From NCBI GenBank assembly GCA_015060335.1, contig SUYR01000004.1, positions 1 through 64,000 of the forward strand: DNA of 64,000 bases, read 5' to 3'. The notes under the pieces are model-generated. The model was not told where the DNA came from, did no database searches, and saw only the letters and a program-made list of their open reading frames with translations. A program made the position numbers and the translations under genes. Below are positions 17,901 to 26,806 of this stretch, in pieces (positions within the stretch are counted from its first letter, which is position 1; every line of letters begins with the position of its first letter). Origin of the DNA: Bacteroidales bacterium. GTDB lineage: Bacteria > Bacteroidota > Bacteroidia > Bacteroidales > UBA932.

Positions 17901-18252
17901 AGAGGATAATCCGAATGCTTACTTCCCAAGGCCTGTAGGTTACATCGCACATTCAAGTGATGACTCTAAGGGTACCGGACGTGCACTCAGTACTCCAAAT
18001 GACAGATATCTTCAGAATCTTGCATATTGCCGTCTGAAGAACCTTACATTCGGTTACACTCTTCCATCCAAGTGGATGCAGAAAATAAATATGGATGCCG
18101 TACGAGTTTACTTCTCTGGTGAGAACCTCGGCTATATCGCTCCTGGATTCCACACCAAGTATATGGACCCTGAGCAGGCTAAAGAAGGTAATAAATCGCA
18201 TATCTATCCTTGGCAGAAGACATTTATGTTCGGAATCGATATAACATTCTAA
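14938..18252 (+). CDS. SusC-like TonB-dependent outer-membrane transporter
   Basis: A 1104-residue SusC/RagA protein. It has a signal peptide (about 1-25), a carboxypeptidase-regulatory-like domain (about 38-120), the hallmark VVVGYGTTKKVNLTGAV (about 120-138), a plug domain with NIRGLTS and LVDGVEGD, then the 22-strand barrel. No STN/anti-sigma-interacting domain precedes the plug, so regulation fits the adjacent SusR/HTCS-like protein rather than an ECF sigma/anti-sigma pair. It should import oligomeric products across the outer membrane in complex with the SusD-like protein 12 bases downstream. Confidence 0.96.
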   Translation: MSKSNFLKSILTVCIFVSVAASALAQNATSPISTGASREVKGTVFDGQEQPLMGVAVLLAGTTKGGVTDLEGNYSIEVPVGDVTLEFVSLGYSTKRVNLPASQSLLNVYLAEDATELDATVVVGYGTTKKVNLTGAVSVVESDAIANRSSANLGSILQGTVPGLTVTAATGRPGQTSTFNIRGLTSINGGSPLVLVDGVEGDLSRVNPNDVESVSVVKDASSAAVYGARASFGVILVTTKQGAEDDGFATVRYSGKFGFTTPTAETDWETRGYYSVYINNLFHQNYNGKQAVTYTQEDMDQLWARRNDVTENPERPWVVIDQRMGRDTYVYYGNTDWWHYWFNDIKPTQNHNVSFSGGTKRMNYFFSGNYNKEQGMFRQNPDIYKKYNLRSRLSFDVNKWLNVSNNTTYFKSSYTYPGLSDFNSTFYHTTASAFACYVPINPDGTVVGKNDYTSNAIGAGINTILHNKNWKNSESQNQIQTTTEITIKPIKELEIKANYTYYYASSSTMNRQVNNDFSHIPGVVESVTSGDYGEDKLYERINSHTFSSANVFGTYADTFNESHNLKVMLGFNYENKHLKDVKLTGYNLLSQSLNDQNLVGAVEMPDGTMEKRMETGGGQNEYATAGFFGRINYDYKGKYLVEISGRYDGTSRFKRGQRWGFFPSASAGWRISEEDFFAPVKGWWDNLKVRYSFGSLGNQQVGYYDYIRELSLGNSGYLFGGSKPLYASLGAPVASTLTWETVQQHNVGIDLGFFGNRLSFTGEAYIRDTKNMLTDGQALPGLYGASAPKTNNADLRTKGYELTLSWRDSFTLAGKPFEYDVTATFNDYISHITKFDNPTKTFAKKYYEGMTYGEIWGYLTDGFFATDDEATNYPVDQTIVNNIINGAGGLKAGDLKYRDLGGTKDKIDRGENTVDNPGDRRVIGNSQPRFHYGLTMGFKWMGFDFSIFFQGIGRQHWYPTGDARFFWGPYSRPWTSYVPKDFLDDVWSEDNPNAYFPRPVGYIAHSSDDSKGTGRALSTPNDRYLQNLAYCRLKNLTFGYTLPSKWMQKINMDAVRVYFSGENLGYIAPGFHTKYMDPEQAKEGNKSHIYPWQKTFMFGIDITF

Positions 18253-18264
18253 AACATTGACATC

Positions 18265-20115
18265 ATGAGACTTAAAATTAAAAATATATTTGCGGTTCTC
18301 TTTGTTGTGTCTGCATTGTCTTCTTGCGATGATGCTCTCGACAAATTTCCGTTGGATTCGCTTTCTCCTGAGACGTTCTTCACAAACGAGACAGAACTTC
18401 AGGCATATTCTAATGCATTCTATAATTGCTTTCCAGGAAGTTCATTATATAACTCTACTGATGACCTGATTGTAAACTATCAGCTTGATAATATCATGAT
18501 GGGTACCAGAGGTCTGGATTCCGGCAGCTGGTCATGGACTTATCTTAGGAATTTCAATACCCTCATTGAGTACTCAAAGAACTGCAAGGATGAAGCTGTA
18601 CGTGCAAAGTATGTAGCCCTCGCCCGTTTCTTCAGAGGTTATTTCTACTTTGAGAAGGTTAAACAGTTCGGTGATGTTCCTTGGGTAGAAAAGACTCTCG
18701 GATCAGGAGATCAGGAACTTTATAAGCCACGAGACAACAGAGAGTTTGTCATGACCAAGATTATTGAAGATCTCGATTATGCAATAGATAATCTTCCTGC
18801 AACAAGGGAGAGTTATCGAGTGACAAAATGGACAGCCCTGGCGATCAAGTCACGAGTTTGTCTCTTTGAGGGAACCTTCAGAAAGTATCATGCAGGTGCT
18901 GAGATGCTCGAGTCTCTTCCTGAGGATGCAAATGGTTATGATTATTATCTCACTCTTGCAGCTCAGGCGGCAGAAGAATTCATTACATCAAGCGGTTATA
19001 GAATTTATAATGATGAGGGAACTAAGCAGAGCTATCGCGGTCTGTTCGCTCATAACAATGTAACCGATGGTACTAATTCTGAGATTATTCTTGCACGTAA
19101 CTATAGTTTGGCATATAGTACCACTCATAGTGCCGGAAACTATATTACATCATCAACTATGGGTATGCCGGGTATGACCAAGAAGTTCGTCAACAGCTAC
19201 CTCATGAAGGATGGATCACGTTTTACAGACGAAACGGTGAGGCCAAATTGGAAAACCATGACTTTACTCGATGAGGTAAAGAATCGTGACCCTCGTTTTT
19301 CTCAGTCAATACGTACTCCCGGATTCAAGAGATACGGTACTGATGAAGTCATGCCGGTTGACCTTCAGATTACCACAACTGGTTACTCTCCAGTCAAGTA
19401 TTGGACTGATGCTCAGAGCGAGAAGTATAATGAGGGAGATATTGACCTCGTTATTATCCGTGCAGGTGAGGTTTATCTCAATTACGCAGAGGCTAAGGCC
19501 GAGCTTGGTGTGACAGGTTCTGAACTTCAGGCGGCTCTCGACATGTCGATAAAGCCACTTCGTGACAGAGTAGGAATGCCTAATATTGATGTTGCAGCAG
19601 CTAATGCTGATCCTGACCCATATCTTCTTGATAAGCATACAGGTTATCCAAAGGTTGCAAAAGTTAATCAGACAAATGTGGGTGTCATTCTTGAGATTCG
19701 TCGTGAGAGAACCATCGAGCTTATTCAGGAAGGTCATCGTTTCTATGATATAATCCGTTGGGCGGAAGGTACAACTTTGGAAACTCCTTTGCAGGGACTC
19801 TATTTCGAAGGTCCTGGTAATTATGACCTTGATGGTGACGGAAAGAATGACATTACACTCTATGTGGGTGATGAGGCACCTACCGGTGAAGGTGTGGCTC
19901 TTATCGTGAAGAAGATCGGTAATGTCGTTGATGGAGGAACCGTTATTCTCTCAGATGGTAATAGCGGATACTTGGAGCATCACAAGTCTTCACGTATTGA
20001 TTTCAAATGGAATGAGGGTAGAGACTATCTGTACGCTATTCCGCTTGATGAGATTTCTTTGACTAACGGAGCTCTCGTCCAGAATCCTGGTTGGGACAGT
20101 GGACTTTCTGAGTAA
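18265..20115 (+). CDS. SusD/RagB-like surface ligand-binding lipoprotein
   Basis: A 616-residue lipoprotein with lipobox LSSC (Cys21) followed by DD, an acidic start that favours surface export in Bacteroidota. The N-terminal DALDKFPLDSLSPETFFTNE and the TPR-like helices containing RFFRGYFYF and IRAGEVYLNYAEAKAE identify SusD. The C-terminal IRRERTIELIQEGHRFYDIIRW is also characteristic (split here across family blocks). SusD proteins cap the SusC barrel and bind the polymer. The bound ligand is unknown; neighbours suggest a phosphodiester-bearing molecule. Confidence 0.95.
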   Translation: MRLKIKNIFAVLFVVSALSSCDDALDKFPLDSLSPETFFTNETELQAYSNAFYNCFPGSSLYNSTDDLIVNYQLDNIMMGTRGLDSGSWSWTYLRNFNTLIEYSKNCKDEAVRAKYVALARFFRGYFYFEKVKQFGDVPWVEKTLGSGDQELYKPRDNREFVMTKIIEDLDYAIDNLPATRESYRVTKWTALAIKSRVCLFEGTFRKYHAGAEMLESLPEDANGYDYYLTLAAQAAEEFITSSGYRIYNDEGTKQSYRGLFAHNNVTDGTNSEIILARNYSLAYSTTHSAGNYITSSTMGMPGMTKKFVNSYLMKDGSRFTDETVRPNWKTMTLLDEVKNRDPRFSQSIRTPGFKRYGTDEVMPVDLQITTTGYSPVKYWTDAQSEKYNEGDIDLVIIRAGEVYLNYAEAKAELGVTGSELQAALDMSIKPLRDRVGMPNIDVAAANADPDPYLLDKHTGYPKVAKVNQTNVGVILEIRRERTIELIQEGHRFYDIIRWAEGTTLETPLQGLYFEGPGNYDLDGDGKNDITLYVGDEAPTGEGVALIVKKIGNVVDGGTVILSDGNSGYLEHHKSSRIDFKWNEGRDYLYAIPLDEISLTNGALVQNPGWDSGLSE

Positions 20116-20120
20116 CAGAT

Positions 20121-21011
20121 ATGAAGAATAGAGGTCTTAGAACTCTTGAACTGACAATGATGTGTGCGATGGCTGTTGCCATCGCCGCATCATGCAATAC
20201 GGCCGCGTCAGATAATTCAGATGTTGCACCTCCGCACTCTAAACCGGAGCCGGAGGTAAGTGTGGGAACAACATTTGACAAGCCGGAAGGCGTAATCAGA
20301 CTGGTTTCTTATAATGTAGGAGCTTTCAATAAATCTGCAGAAAGCAGTATTCAGACTATTGCCAAACTGATGCTTGAACTTAATTCGGATGCGATATGCA
20401 TGAACGAAGTGGATTCATGCACCACTCGTACATCTAATGTTTATCAGGCAAAGAAATTTGCCGAGGCATTAGGAAAATGGAATTATCATTTCTGCAGTTC
20501 GATGCCATATAGAGGTGGTGGCTATGGAAACGGTATTGTTGTGTCTCCTGATTACAACAATAAATATACGACCCATCTCATCATTCCCAAGGGTGCAGGC
20601 TCTGAACAGAGATCGTGCGCTATCATGGAGACTGATAAGTTTGTCTTTATGGCGACTCATCTTGACCATAAGGATGCGCAGGCACGTATCAACGGTGTAA
20701 AGATTATTACAGATTGGGCTAAGGATAGGTATGGTGATTCCGATATCCCCGTATTTGTCTGCGGTGATATGAACTGTGAACCGGGTGATGCCCCTATCCT
20801 CAAGTTAAAGGAAGATTGGGAATTGCTCTCCACTACGAAGAATACTTTCAATGTGACTAATCCGGTCAAGTGCATTGACTTTATCTTCGCTTTGAAGAAC
20901 AAGGCACAGTACGAAGTGGTCGGGACTGATGTTCCGAAAGAATTCAAATCGGGAAATGTAACTCAGGCATCTGACCATTTTCCTATATATGTTGACATTA
21001 AATTGAAATAA
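20121..21011 (+). CDS. Endonuclease/exonuclease/phosphatase-fold lipoprotein (EEP1)
   Basis: A 296-residue lipoprotein (lipobox AASC, Cys25) with an exonuclease-endonuclease-phosphatase fold. The catalytic set is complete: SYNVG (Asn), NEVD (Glu), the ATHLDH histidine, CGDMNCEPG (Asp/Asn), CIDFIF (Asp) and the C-terminal ASDHFPIY Asp-His pair. The fold includes sphingomyelinases, inositol-polyphosphate phosphatases and nucleases, all cleaving phosphoester bonds. The residues after the cysteine include acidic positions (NTAASDNSD), so it may face outward. Membership in the locus argues for a phosphodiesterase acting on the imported polymer rather than a nuclease. A related copy lies at 24670. 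Confidence 0.85.
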   Translation: MKNRGLRTLELTMMCAMAVAIAASCNTAASDNSDVAPPHSKPEPEVSVGTTFDKPEGVIRLVSYNVGAFNKSAESSIQTIAKLMLELNSDAICMNEVDSCTTRTSNVYQAKKFAEALGKWNYHFCSSMPYRGGGYGNGIVVSPDYNNKYTTHLIIPKGAGSEQRSCAIMETDKFVFMATHLDHKDAQARINGVKIITDWAKDRYGDSDIPVFVCGDMNCEPGDAPILKLKEDWELLSTTKNTFNVTNPVKCIDFIFALKNKAQYEVVGTDVPKEFKSGNVTQASDHFPIYVDIKLK

Positions 21012-21025
21012 CAATAAAGAAAAAT

Positions 21026-22639
21026 ATGAAAAGAATATTTGCAAAACTGCTTTTATTGCTGATGGTTTTCTCAGCAGTCTCATGTGAGAACGTCCCTGAC
21101 TACTCGGATATGAAGGGGGAGCTTGGACTTAAGTCTGATAGCACTCCGGAATCTGGAGTTTATGAGATTACCAAGGGACAGCAGAAGACTGTCAATATCA
21201 AGGTCGTTGCGGAAAGCACATGTGGCTCGACTCTCAATATTGTCGTAGGTGTCGATGCACAACTCGTTGACGCATACAATGAAGAAAACGGAACAGAGTA
21301 TGAGTTGCTTCCTGCTGATGCTTATTCATTTGCTGACGCAGATGTAATGTTGCCTAAATTCAATGCGGAGTCGTCACTCTGCCAGCTTAATCTCATCGCC
21401 AGAGGCTGCGTGGAGAATCAGACTTATATTCTTCCTGTAGTCATTTCCGATGTAACAGGTTCAGATAACTATGAGATTCTGGCAGATAAGAATGTTATTT
21501 ACATCCTCTTCAAGATGCTTCCACCGCTTAAGGGTATAGGTACACAGGATGATCCATACCTGATTATGGAGGTAGATGATCTTCTTGAGATTAATGATAA
21601 ACTTGTTTCTGGTGAGGTCAAGTACTTCAAGATGGTTGAAGATATTGATATGTCTGAGGATAGCGATTACTTCATTCCGGTCAACAGTACAAAACCTTAT
21701 GACAAGATTGTACATTTTGACGGTCAGGGACATAAGATCAGTAATCTAAATACAGCGGGTGGATTTTTCCGTGTATTCTTCGGTACTATTGAAAATGTTG
21801 TCTTTGAAGACTGCAATGTGAATACTACTGCATCTGACCGTGCTGTTGTTGCGGACTTCTTCGGATATCAGGATGGTGATACTTATTCGGCAGATAAGTT
21901 CAAGGCGAACAAGGCAAGCAATGTAATCGTAAGGAATTCATCAAATACTTCAACCGGACAGAGAGCAAGTATCTTTGCAGGTCAGGCTTTCCATGCAGAT
22001 ATCAGTAACGTGCTTATCGAGAACTGTGATGTTGTGGGTGCACGTCGTTCAGGAATCCTTGTAGCTAAGGATATAGCTCCTATAACAATCAGCAACTGCT
22101 ATGTGAAAGGCGGTACTCTTGAGGGACCTCAGCAGATGGGTGCTATTATCGGTGAGATGGCGAGCGCTTCAACTGTCAGGAATTGTGGTGTTTCTACTGT
22201 GTTTAACTGCCAGTTCGGTACCGGTGGTATAGTAGGTCAGTGTACGACAGCTGCGACAACATTTACAATTGAGAATTGCTTTGTCTATGGATCGCAGATA
22301 TCTTCATTTGCTGGGGCTTCAGACGGAGCTGAACATTACTCAAGCGGAGCGATTGTAGGTTGTATGGCAGCTAAAGACGGTGTTTACAAGTTCAAGAATT
22401 GCTTCTATAAGTCAGGCTATCAGTTCAGCGACTACTTTGAGATGGCAACCGTCAATGTCCTTACTGATATGGCTGATCTTGACGGAGCTCGCGTAGGTAC
22501 TCCAAATTATAACTATCCATATCATGGAAAGGCTGCAGCCGCAGGCAAGAGCGCATCTGAACTCGCCAAAGATCTTGGCTGGGACGAGACTGCTTGGGAC
22601 CTTTCGGGTGATGAACCTGTCTTGAAGACAATCAAATAA
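21026..22639 (+). CDS. DUF1735 plus GLUG-repeat surface lipoprotein (SGBP candidate)
   Basis: A 537-residue lipoprotein (AVSC, Cys20, then ENVPDYSD). The N-terminal third resembles the DUF1735/BT_3987-like beta-sandwich found in surface glycan-binding proteins. After IGTQDDPYLI (about 170) the chain shows beta-helix repeats of the GLUG kind: FDGQGHKISNL, GTIENVVFEDCNV, ISNVLIENCDV, ISNCYVKGG, VRNCGVS and IENCFVYG. No catalytic motif is evident. Its place after SusD and EEP1 is where SusE/SusF-type binding proteins usually lie, so a substrate-binding role is likely. An active beta-helix hydrolase cannot be excluded. Confidence 0.75.
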   Translation: MKRIFAKLLLLLMVFSAVSCENVPDYSDMKGELGLKSDSTPESGVYEITKGQQKTVNIKVVAESTCGSTLNIVVGVDAQLVDAYNEENGTEYELLPADAYSFADADVMLPKFNAESSLCQLNLIARGCVENQTYILPVVISDVTGSDNYEILADKNVIYILFKMLPPLKGIGTQDDPYLIMEVDDLLEINDKLVSGEVKYFKMVEDIDMSEDSDYFIPVNSTKPYDKIVHFDGQGHKISNLNTAGGFFRVFFGTIENVVFEDCNVNTTASDRAVVADFFGYQDGDTYSADKFKANKASNVIVRNSSNTSTGQRASIFAGQAFHADISNVLIENCDVVGARRSGILVAKDIAPITISNCYVKGGTLEGPQQMGAIIGEMASASTVRNCGVSTVFNCQFGTGGIVGQCTTAATTFTIENCFVYGSQISSFAGASDGAEHYSSGAIVGCMAAKDGVYKFKNCFYKSGYQFSDYFEMATVNVLTDMADLDGARVGTPNYNYPYHGKAAAAGKSASELAKDLGWDETAWDLSGDEPVLKTIK

Positions 22640-22650
22640 TCTGAAAATAG

Positions 22651-23670
22651 ATGAAATTTCGATTATTTCTATCTCTATTGGTATCCTTCTGCCTGCTTTC
22701 CTGCGGGCAGGAGGATCCTTATGTTGAGGAACGTCCGCCTCATCAGGGTGAAGAAGAGGTCGTGACTCCTCCGGAATCGGAAGATCCGGAAAAACCTGAG
22801 GAAAACCCCGCTGACAGGATTCCTGAAGGAGGTCCTTCGACTACGGGCTGGACTACTGAGACTGTTTCAGAGGGCTTGAATCTCTATAAGTTTCTCGGAA
22901 CAGAGCCTGCAACAAAGACAAAGCAGAGGATCTTTGTTCTCGATGTCGATATGAATAACTCACGATACAGATTCGCTTTCAGATGTCAACCCGATCAGCA
23001 GAAGATCATCACATCTGAAGCGCAGATATCAAGCGGGGCAGTTGCTGCACTCAATGCAACTTATGAACGAGGCTCCGTATTCATCAAGGTGGATGGAGTG
23101 ACGATCAACAACATCGCCAATAATCTCATTTCCGATGCAGTGGATAACTGGAAGAGTGAGGCTGGGGCCTTCATGACATCTGACGGTAAAATTTATCTTG
23201 AGCATTCTGGAAAAGGCTTGGATCTTACAGAGCAGAGAAGATACTATAGAAAACATGCCTGTGCCAATATTTTCACCAGCGCTCCTATGCTGATAGATAA
23301 TTATGATCCTGTAGGCGAATCATTCGTTCCTGCAAATCTTACATCAAGTGATTTGTCGAAACTCCATTCGGAACATCCGCACAGACATCAAGGGGTGGCT
23401 CATCCGCGCAGTGTCATTGCTCTGACAAAGGACAATCATATCCTTCTGATAGCAATTGACGGTCGTGACGGTGACTATAAGGGAATGAGTGCAAAGCAGG
23501 TCACACAGTTCCTTGTATATCATTTCAATCCTCCGTATGCGCTTAATATGGACGGAGGTGGCTCTACAGCATTGAGTATAAATGGAAAAGTCGTCAATAA
23601 ACCTTCTGGAGGAGAAGAAAGACCGGTTCCGACACATTTTGTCATATTTGACAATCAGAAAACTGAATAG
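22651..23670 (+). CDS. Phosphodiester glycosidase (NAGPA family), surface lipoprotein
   Basis: A 339-residue lipoprotein (LLSC, Cys18, followed by GQEDPYVEE). A Pro/Glu-rich linker (about 25-60) leads to a NAGPA domain with HPRSVIAL, AIDGRDGDYKG and NMDGGGSTAL. It is the second glycosidase of this family in the locus, but lipid-anchored where the first (12490) is soluble. The acidic residues right after the cysteine resemble the Bacteroidota surface-export signal. Two copies of the same rare activity on opposite sides of the outer membrane suggest the glycosyl-phosphate linkage occurs repeatedly in the substrate. Confidence 0.86.
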   Translation: MKFRLFLSLLVSFCLLSCGQEDPYVEERPPHQGEEEVVTPPESEDPEKPEENPADRIPEGGPSTTGWTTETVSEGLNLYKFLGTEPATKTKQRIFVLDVDMNNSRYRFAFRCQPDQQKIITSEAQISSGAVAALNATYERGSVFIKVDGVTINNIANNLISDAVDNWKSEAGAFMTSDGKIYLEHSGKGLDLTEQRRYYRKHACANIFTSAPMLIDNYDPVGESFVPANLTSSDLSKLHSEHPHRHQGVAHPRSVIALTKDNHILLIAIDGRDGDYKGMSAKQVTQFLVYHFNPPYALNMDGGGSTALSINGKVVNKPSGGEERPVPTHFVIFDNQKTE

Positions 23671-23672
23671 CC

Positions 23673-24647
23673 ATGCGCAATTTGCTGAATATATTTTCGA
23701 TCTTTCTCGCTTTTAGTGTTTGTGTTTCCTGCGGAGAGAAGGTCTCTACCGATGAAGACCCACTCTCTCCACAGGAGAAACCCACTGAGAAACCTTCCGA
23801 GAAGCCGTCAGAACCTTCACTCAATATCCTGTTCATCGGCAACAGTTTTACAATGGATGCCGTCACCCATCTGCCCGGTATGCTGGATGCTGCCGGAATC
23901 AAAGGTGTTCATATGATACATATGTATTACGGAGGGCGTCTTGTCCAGCAATATAACAGCGGATGGAAAACCTCGTCTGATTATCAGGCCTATGAGTGTG
24001 AGCCGGGAAAGAAAACATGGGCAGTTACCACAGGCAAGACTCTTGAACAGGTCGCAAGCAGCCGGAAATGGGATATCGTGACCATTCAGGAGCATACGGG
24101 AAGCAAGTTCGCATGGACTTGGGATGCAACTGAGAGGGCGCATTTCAAGCAACTTGTAAAGAAAATCAAGGATACCCAGACAAAATCACCTAAGATCTAC
24201 TACATCCTTTCTCAGGCTTATCAGGACAATGCACAGATCGGATCAGGTTCGACATCATCAATTACATGGACAGATCATAAGGGAATGTGGGATGTGATTT
24301 CTGCATTCGGACAGAAGGTGATGGCGGATGTTGAATTTGACGGGATCATTTCAACAGGTGCCATGCTGGAGAATTTGAGGACTACGAGTCTCAATAATGA
24401 TTTGGGACTGACAAGAGATGGCTATCATATGGATAACGGAATTGCCCGATATGGGGCTTCATGTGTCGTGTTTGAAACATTGATTTCTCCTGTTTATGAC
24501 ATCCATCTTGACGATAATTCATTTCGTTTCAATGAATCCGGACCGGGGACTACTCCAGTTACGGATGAAAATGCTTCAATTGCTCTCGAAGCAGCTGTTA
24601 ATGCTATTGAGAGCCCCTATACCATAACGGATATGTCTTCCAGATAA
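23673..24647 (+). CDS. DUF4886 SGNH-type lipoprotein
   Basis: A 324-residue lipoprotein (CVSC, Cys20, then GEKVSTDEDP) with a Pro/Lys/Glu linker (about 30-50) before a DUF4886 domain. LFIGNSFTMD carries the block I serine of an SGNH-hydrolase fold, IQEHTGS is mid-domain, and LTRDGYHMDNGIARYG carries the block V Asp-His pair. DUF4886 enzymes are presumed esterases or lipases, with no settled substrate. It starts 2 bases after the NAGPA2 stop. In this locus it could remove acyl groups (for example O-acetyl or D-alanyl esters) from the polymer; that is inference. Confidence 0.8.
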   Translation: MRNLLNIFSIFLAFSVCVSCGEKVSTDEDPLSPQEKPTEKPSEKPSEPSLNILFIGNSFTMDAVTHLPGMLDAAGIKGVHMIHMYYGGRLVQQYNSGWKTSSDYQAYECEPGKKTWAVTTGKTLEQVASSRKWDIVTIQEHTGSKFAWTWDATERAHFKQLVKKIKDTQTKSPKIYYILSQAYQDNAQIGSGSTSSITWTDHKGMWDVISAFGQKVMADVEFDGIISTGAMLENLRTTSLNNDLGLTRDGYHMDNGIARYGASCVVFETLISPVYDIHLDDNSFRFNESGPGTTPVTDENASIALEAAVNAIESPYTITDMSSR

Positions 24648-24669
24648 CCCGGAATAATACTATCAGACT

Positions 24670-25605
24670 ATGAAATCAATACTTAAGATATTTTCAATAT
24701 TCATTGCGTCGGCTCTGACTTTATCTTGTGCCGAGAAAGCTGAATCATCAGATATAGCTCCCGGACAAGGAAAACCGGATACAGAAAAGCCGGAGACTCC
24801 GGAAACTCCTGATGCCCCTTCAACACCGTCCGTTCCTATTCAGGTGAAGGTAGTATCCTTCAATGTCAGGTATCCTGCTGACAGTGATACGGGCGAGCAG
24901 GCCTGGGATTACAGATTTCCGGGAGTGTGTGCCATGATCGAGGAAGTGAAACCTGACTTGATCGGCACTCAGGAGTGTTATCCTTCCCAAAGAGAAGAAA
25001 TTCTGGCCAGATTCCCGAAATATAAGGCATATGGAGTAAGGCGTTCTGATGGTGTAGATGCCATAGGTAAGAGCGAAACCACCTCTATCATCTATAATGC
25101 AGAGAGATTTGAGGTAGTTGACAAGGGTACATTCTGGCTTTCACAGACACCGGATGCCCCATCTGCCGGTTGGGATGCCACAATTAAACGAACAACTACA
25201 TGGATACTCTTCAAAGATAAGGAGACAGGGAAACGATTCTATCACTACAATACCCACTTGGATCATGCGGGAGTCACTGCTCAATTGGAGGGCGCCAAAC
25301 TCATTAGAACCAAGATGACAGCTCAGAATGCTGAGAAATTGCCTGTTCTCCTTTCCGGCGACATGAATGTGTCTCAGGGGTCTCAAGCGTGTAAGAACTT
25401 TGAAATGAACAGCGTCAGAGCAGACGCTCCCAAAACTGACAAATATCCGACTTGTCATGGATACGGTTCCAAGACTCAGCAGATCGACCATATTTTCTAT
25501 GAGAACTGTACTGCAGTAGAGTTCAAGACGCTTCGAGGCCCGTGGGCAGGATTGACTTATATTTCGGATCATCATCCTGTGATGGCTGTTGTCAAGATGA
25601 AATGA
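24670..25605 (+). CDS. Endonuclease/exonuclease/phosphatase-fold lipoprotein (EEP2)
   Basis: A 311-residue lipoprotein (LSC, Cys20, then AEKAESSD) with a Pro-Glu-Thr linker (about 32-58) and an EEP domain. Motifs: SFNVRY (Asn), GTQECYPSQ (Glu), NTHLDHAG (His), LSGDMNVSQG (Asp/Asn), IDHIFY (Asp) and YISDHHPVMA (Asp-His). TTSIIYN and FWLSQTPD match the common Bacteroides EEP subgroup, which differs from EEP1. The likely role is phosphoester hydrolysis at the cell surface. The two EEP proteins differ enough in motifs that they probably attack different bonds. Confidence 0.87.
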   Translation: MKSILKIFSIFIASALTLSCAEKAESSDIAPGQGKPDTEKPETPETPDAPSTPSVPIQVKVVSFNVRYPADSDTGEQAWDYRFPGVCAMIEEVKPDLIGTQECYPSQREEILARFPKYKAYGVRRSDGVDAIGKSETTSIIYNAERFEVVDKGTFWLSQTPDAPSAGWDATIKRTTTWILFKDKETGKRFYHYNTHLDHAGVTAQLEGAKLIRTKMTAQNAEKLPVLLSGDMNVSQGSQACKNFEMNSVRADAPKTDKYPTCHGYGSKTQQIDHIFYENCTAVEFKTLRGPWAGLTYISDHHPVMAVVKMK

Positions 25606-25627
25606 TACCAACAAAAATGATAACACT

Positions 25628-26797
25628 ATGAGAAAATTGATTTTAACCATGGCAATAGCCTGTGCTGCTCTTGTGAGCAGTTCAGGAGTGAATTATCCGG
25701 ACATCAAGTATGGACCGTGGATCCAGAATCTGACTGAGACTGGTTTTACTGTGATGTGGAAGTCGTCCCAGAAGAACTTTGCCTTTGTGGAGGTCGCACC
25801 GGATGATGGTACTCCGTTTGAAATATCCACACGCAAAAGATTTTACAATGTTCTTGATGGAAGACGTCTTGCAGGTACATTTCACTCCATCACTGTGACC
25901 GGACTTGAGCCTGGCACTGCATATCGCTATAAGATATATGCAAAGGTTGTTGAGAACGATGACAGTGCTTATGGTACTGACTACGGTCCTGAACGCAAGG
26001 TTTCTGCAAAGCAGGAGGCTGTCATCAGAACTCTTGACCGCAATGCGGAAAAGTGCAGTTTCTTCATGATGAGCGATATTCACGGAAAAGATGAGAAGTA
26101 CAAAGCACTTGTCACGGGAGTCGATAAGTCAAAGTTTGACTTCCTTCTGATGAACGGTGACATGATCTCATATATAAATGATGCCGACACCATGCTTCGT
26201 CATGTCTTCCATGTTGTTCCTGAACTGACTTCTGCCATACCTACCATATACACACGTGGCAATCATGAGACACGTGGCCGTGACGCACATTATTTTGCAC
26301 AGTTCTGCCCTACACCTTCAGGCAGACCTTACTTCATGTTCCGTCAGGGACCCGTTGCATTTCTGATTCTAGACGGAGGTGAGGATAAACCTGATTCGGC
26401 ACCAGAATATTCTGGAACTGTGGAATTCGATGTGTTCCGTCAGGCAGAACTTGAGTGGCTTAAGGAGGTGATAAAGGATTCTCTTTTTGTCGATGCTCCA
26501 ATCAAGGTGGCCGTGATGCATATTCCTGCTCTTCTTTTCCCTGACAGTTGGTATGCACAGGTATGGCTTAACAAGAATTTCGTTCCTGTTCTCAATGATG
26601 CAGGAGTCGATGTGATGCTCAGTGGCCATCATCATCAACATCTGAATGTAAAGGCCGGAGATTGTGGCAACGAATTCCCGATAATCGCAAATGATGATAC
26701 AGATCGTCTTGAATTTGAGGCAGATGATAAAGGTTGGCATATCAGGACATTTGATATGGACGGCAAACTGACTCACTCATATGATGTCCTAAAATAG
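25628..26797 (+). CDS. Calcineurin-like metallophosphoesterase with N-terminal Fn3-like domain
   Basis: A 389-residue secreted protein with a signal peptide (about 1-20) and no lipobox. A purple-acid-phosphatase-type Fn3 domain (about 25-120, GPWIQNLTETGFTVMWKS) precedes a calcineurin-like domain with all metal ligands: MMSDIHG, LLMNGDM, TRGNHETRG, AVMHIP and LSGHHHQH. The family includes phosphomonoesterases and phosphodiesterases. It is expected in the periplasm, beside the first metallophosphoesterase (13463), where it could release the phosphate or organophosphate that the downstream transporter handles. It sits 9 bases before the transporter gene. Confidence 0.88.
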   Translation: MRKLILTMAIACAALVSSSGVNYPDIKYGPWIQNLTETGFTVMWKSSQKNFAFVEVAPDDGTPFEISTRKRFYNVLDGRRLAGTFHSITVTGLEPGTAYRYKIYAKVVENDDSAYGTDYGPERKVSAKQEAVIRTLDRNAEKCSFFMMSDIHGKDEKYKALVTGVDKSKFDFLLMNGDMISYINDADTMLRHVFHVVPELTSAIPTIYTRGNHETRGRDAHYFAQFCPTPSGRPYFMFRQGPVAFLILDGGEDKPDSAPEYSGTVEFDVFRQAELEWLKEVIKDSLFVDAPIKVAVMHIPALLFPDSWYAQVWLNKNFVPVLNDAGVDVMLSGHHHQHLNVKAGDCGNEFPIIANDDTDRLEFEADDKGWHIRTFDMDGKLTHSYDVLK

Positions 26798-26806
26798 TTA
26801 ACAATC

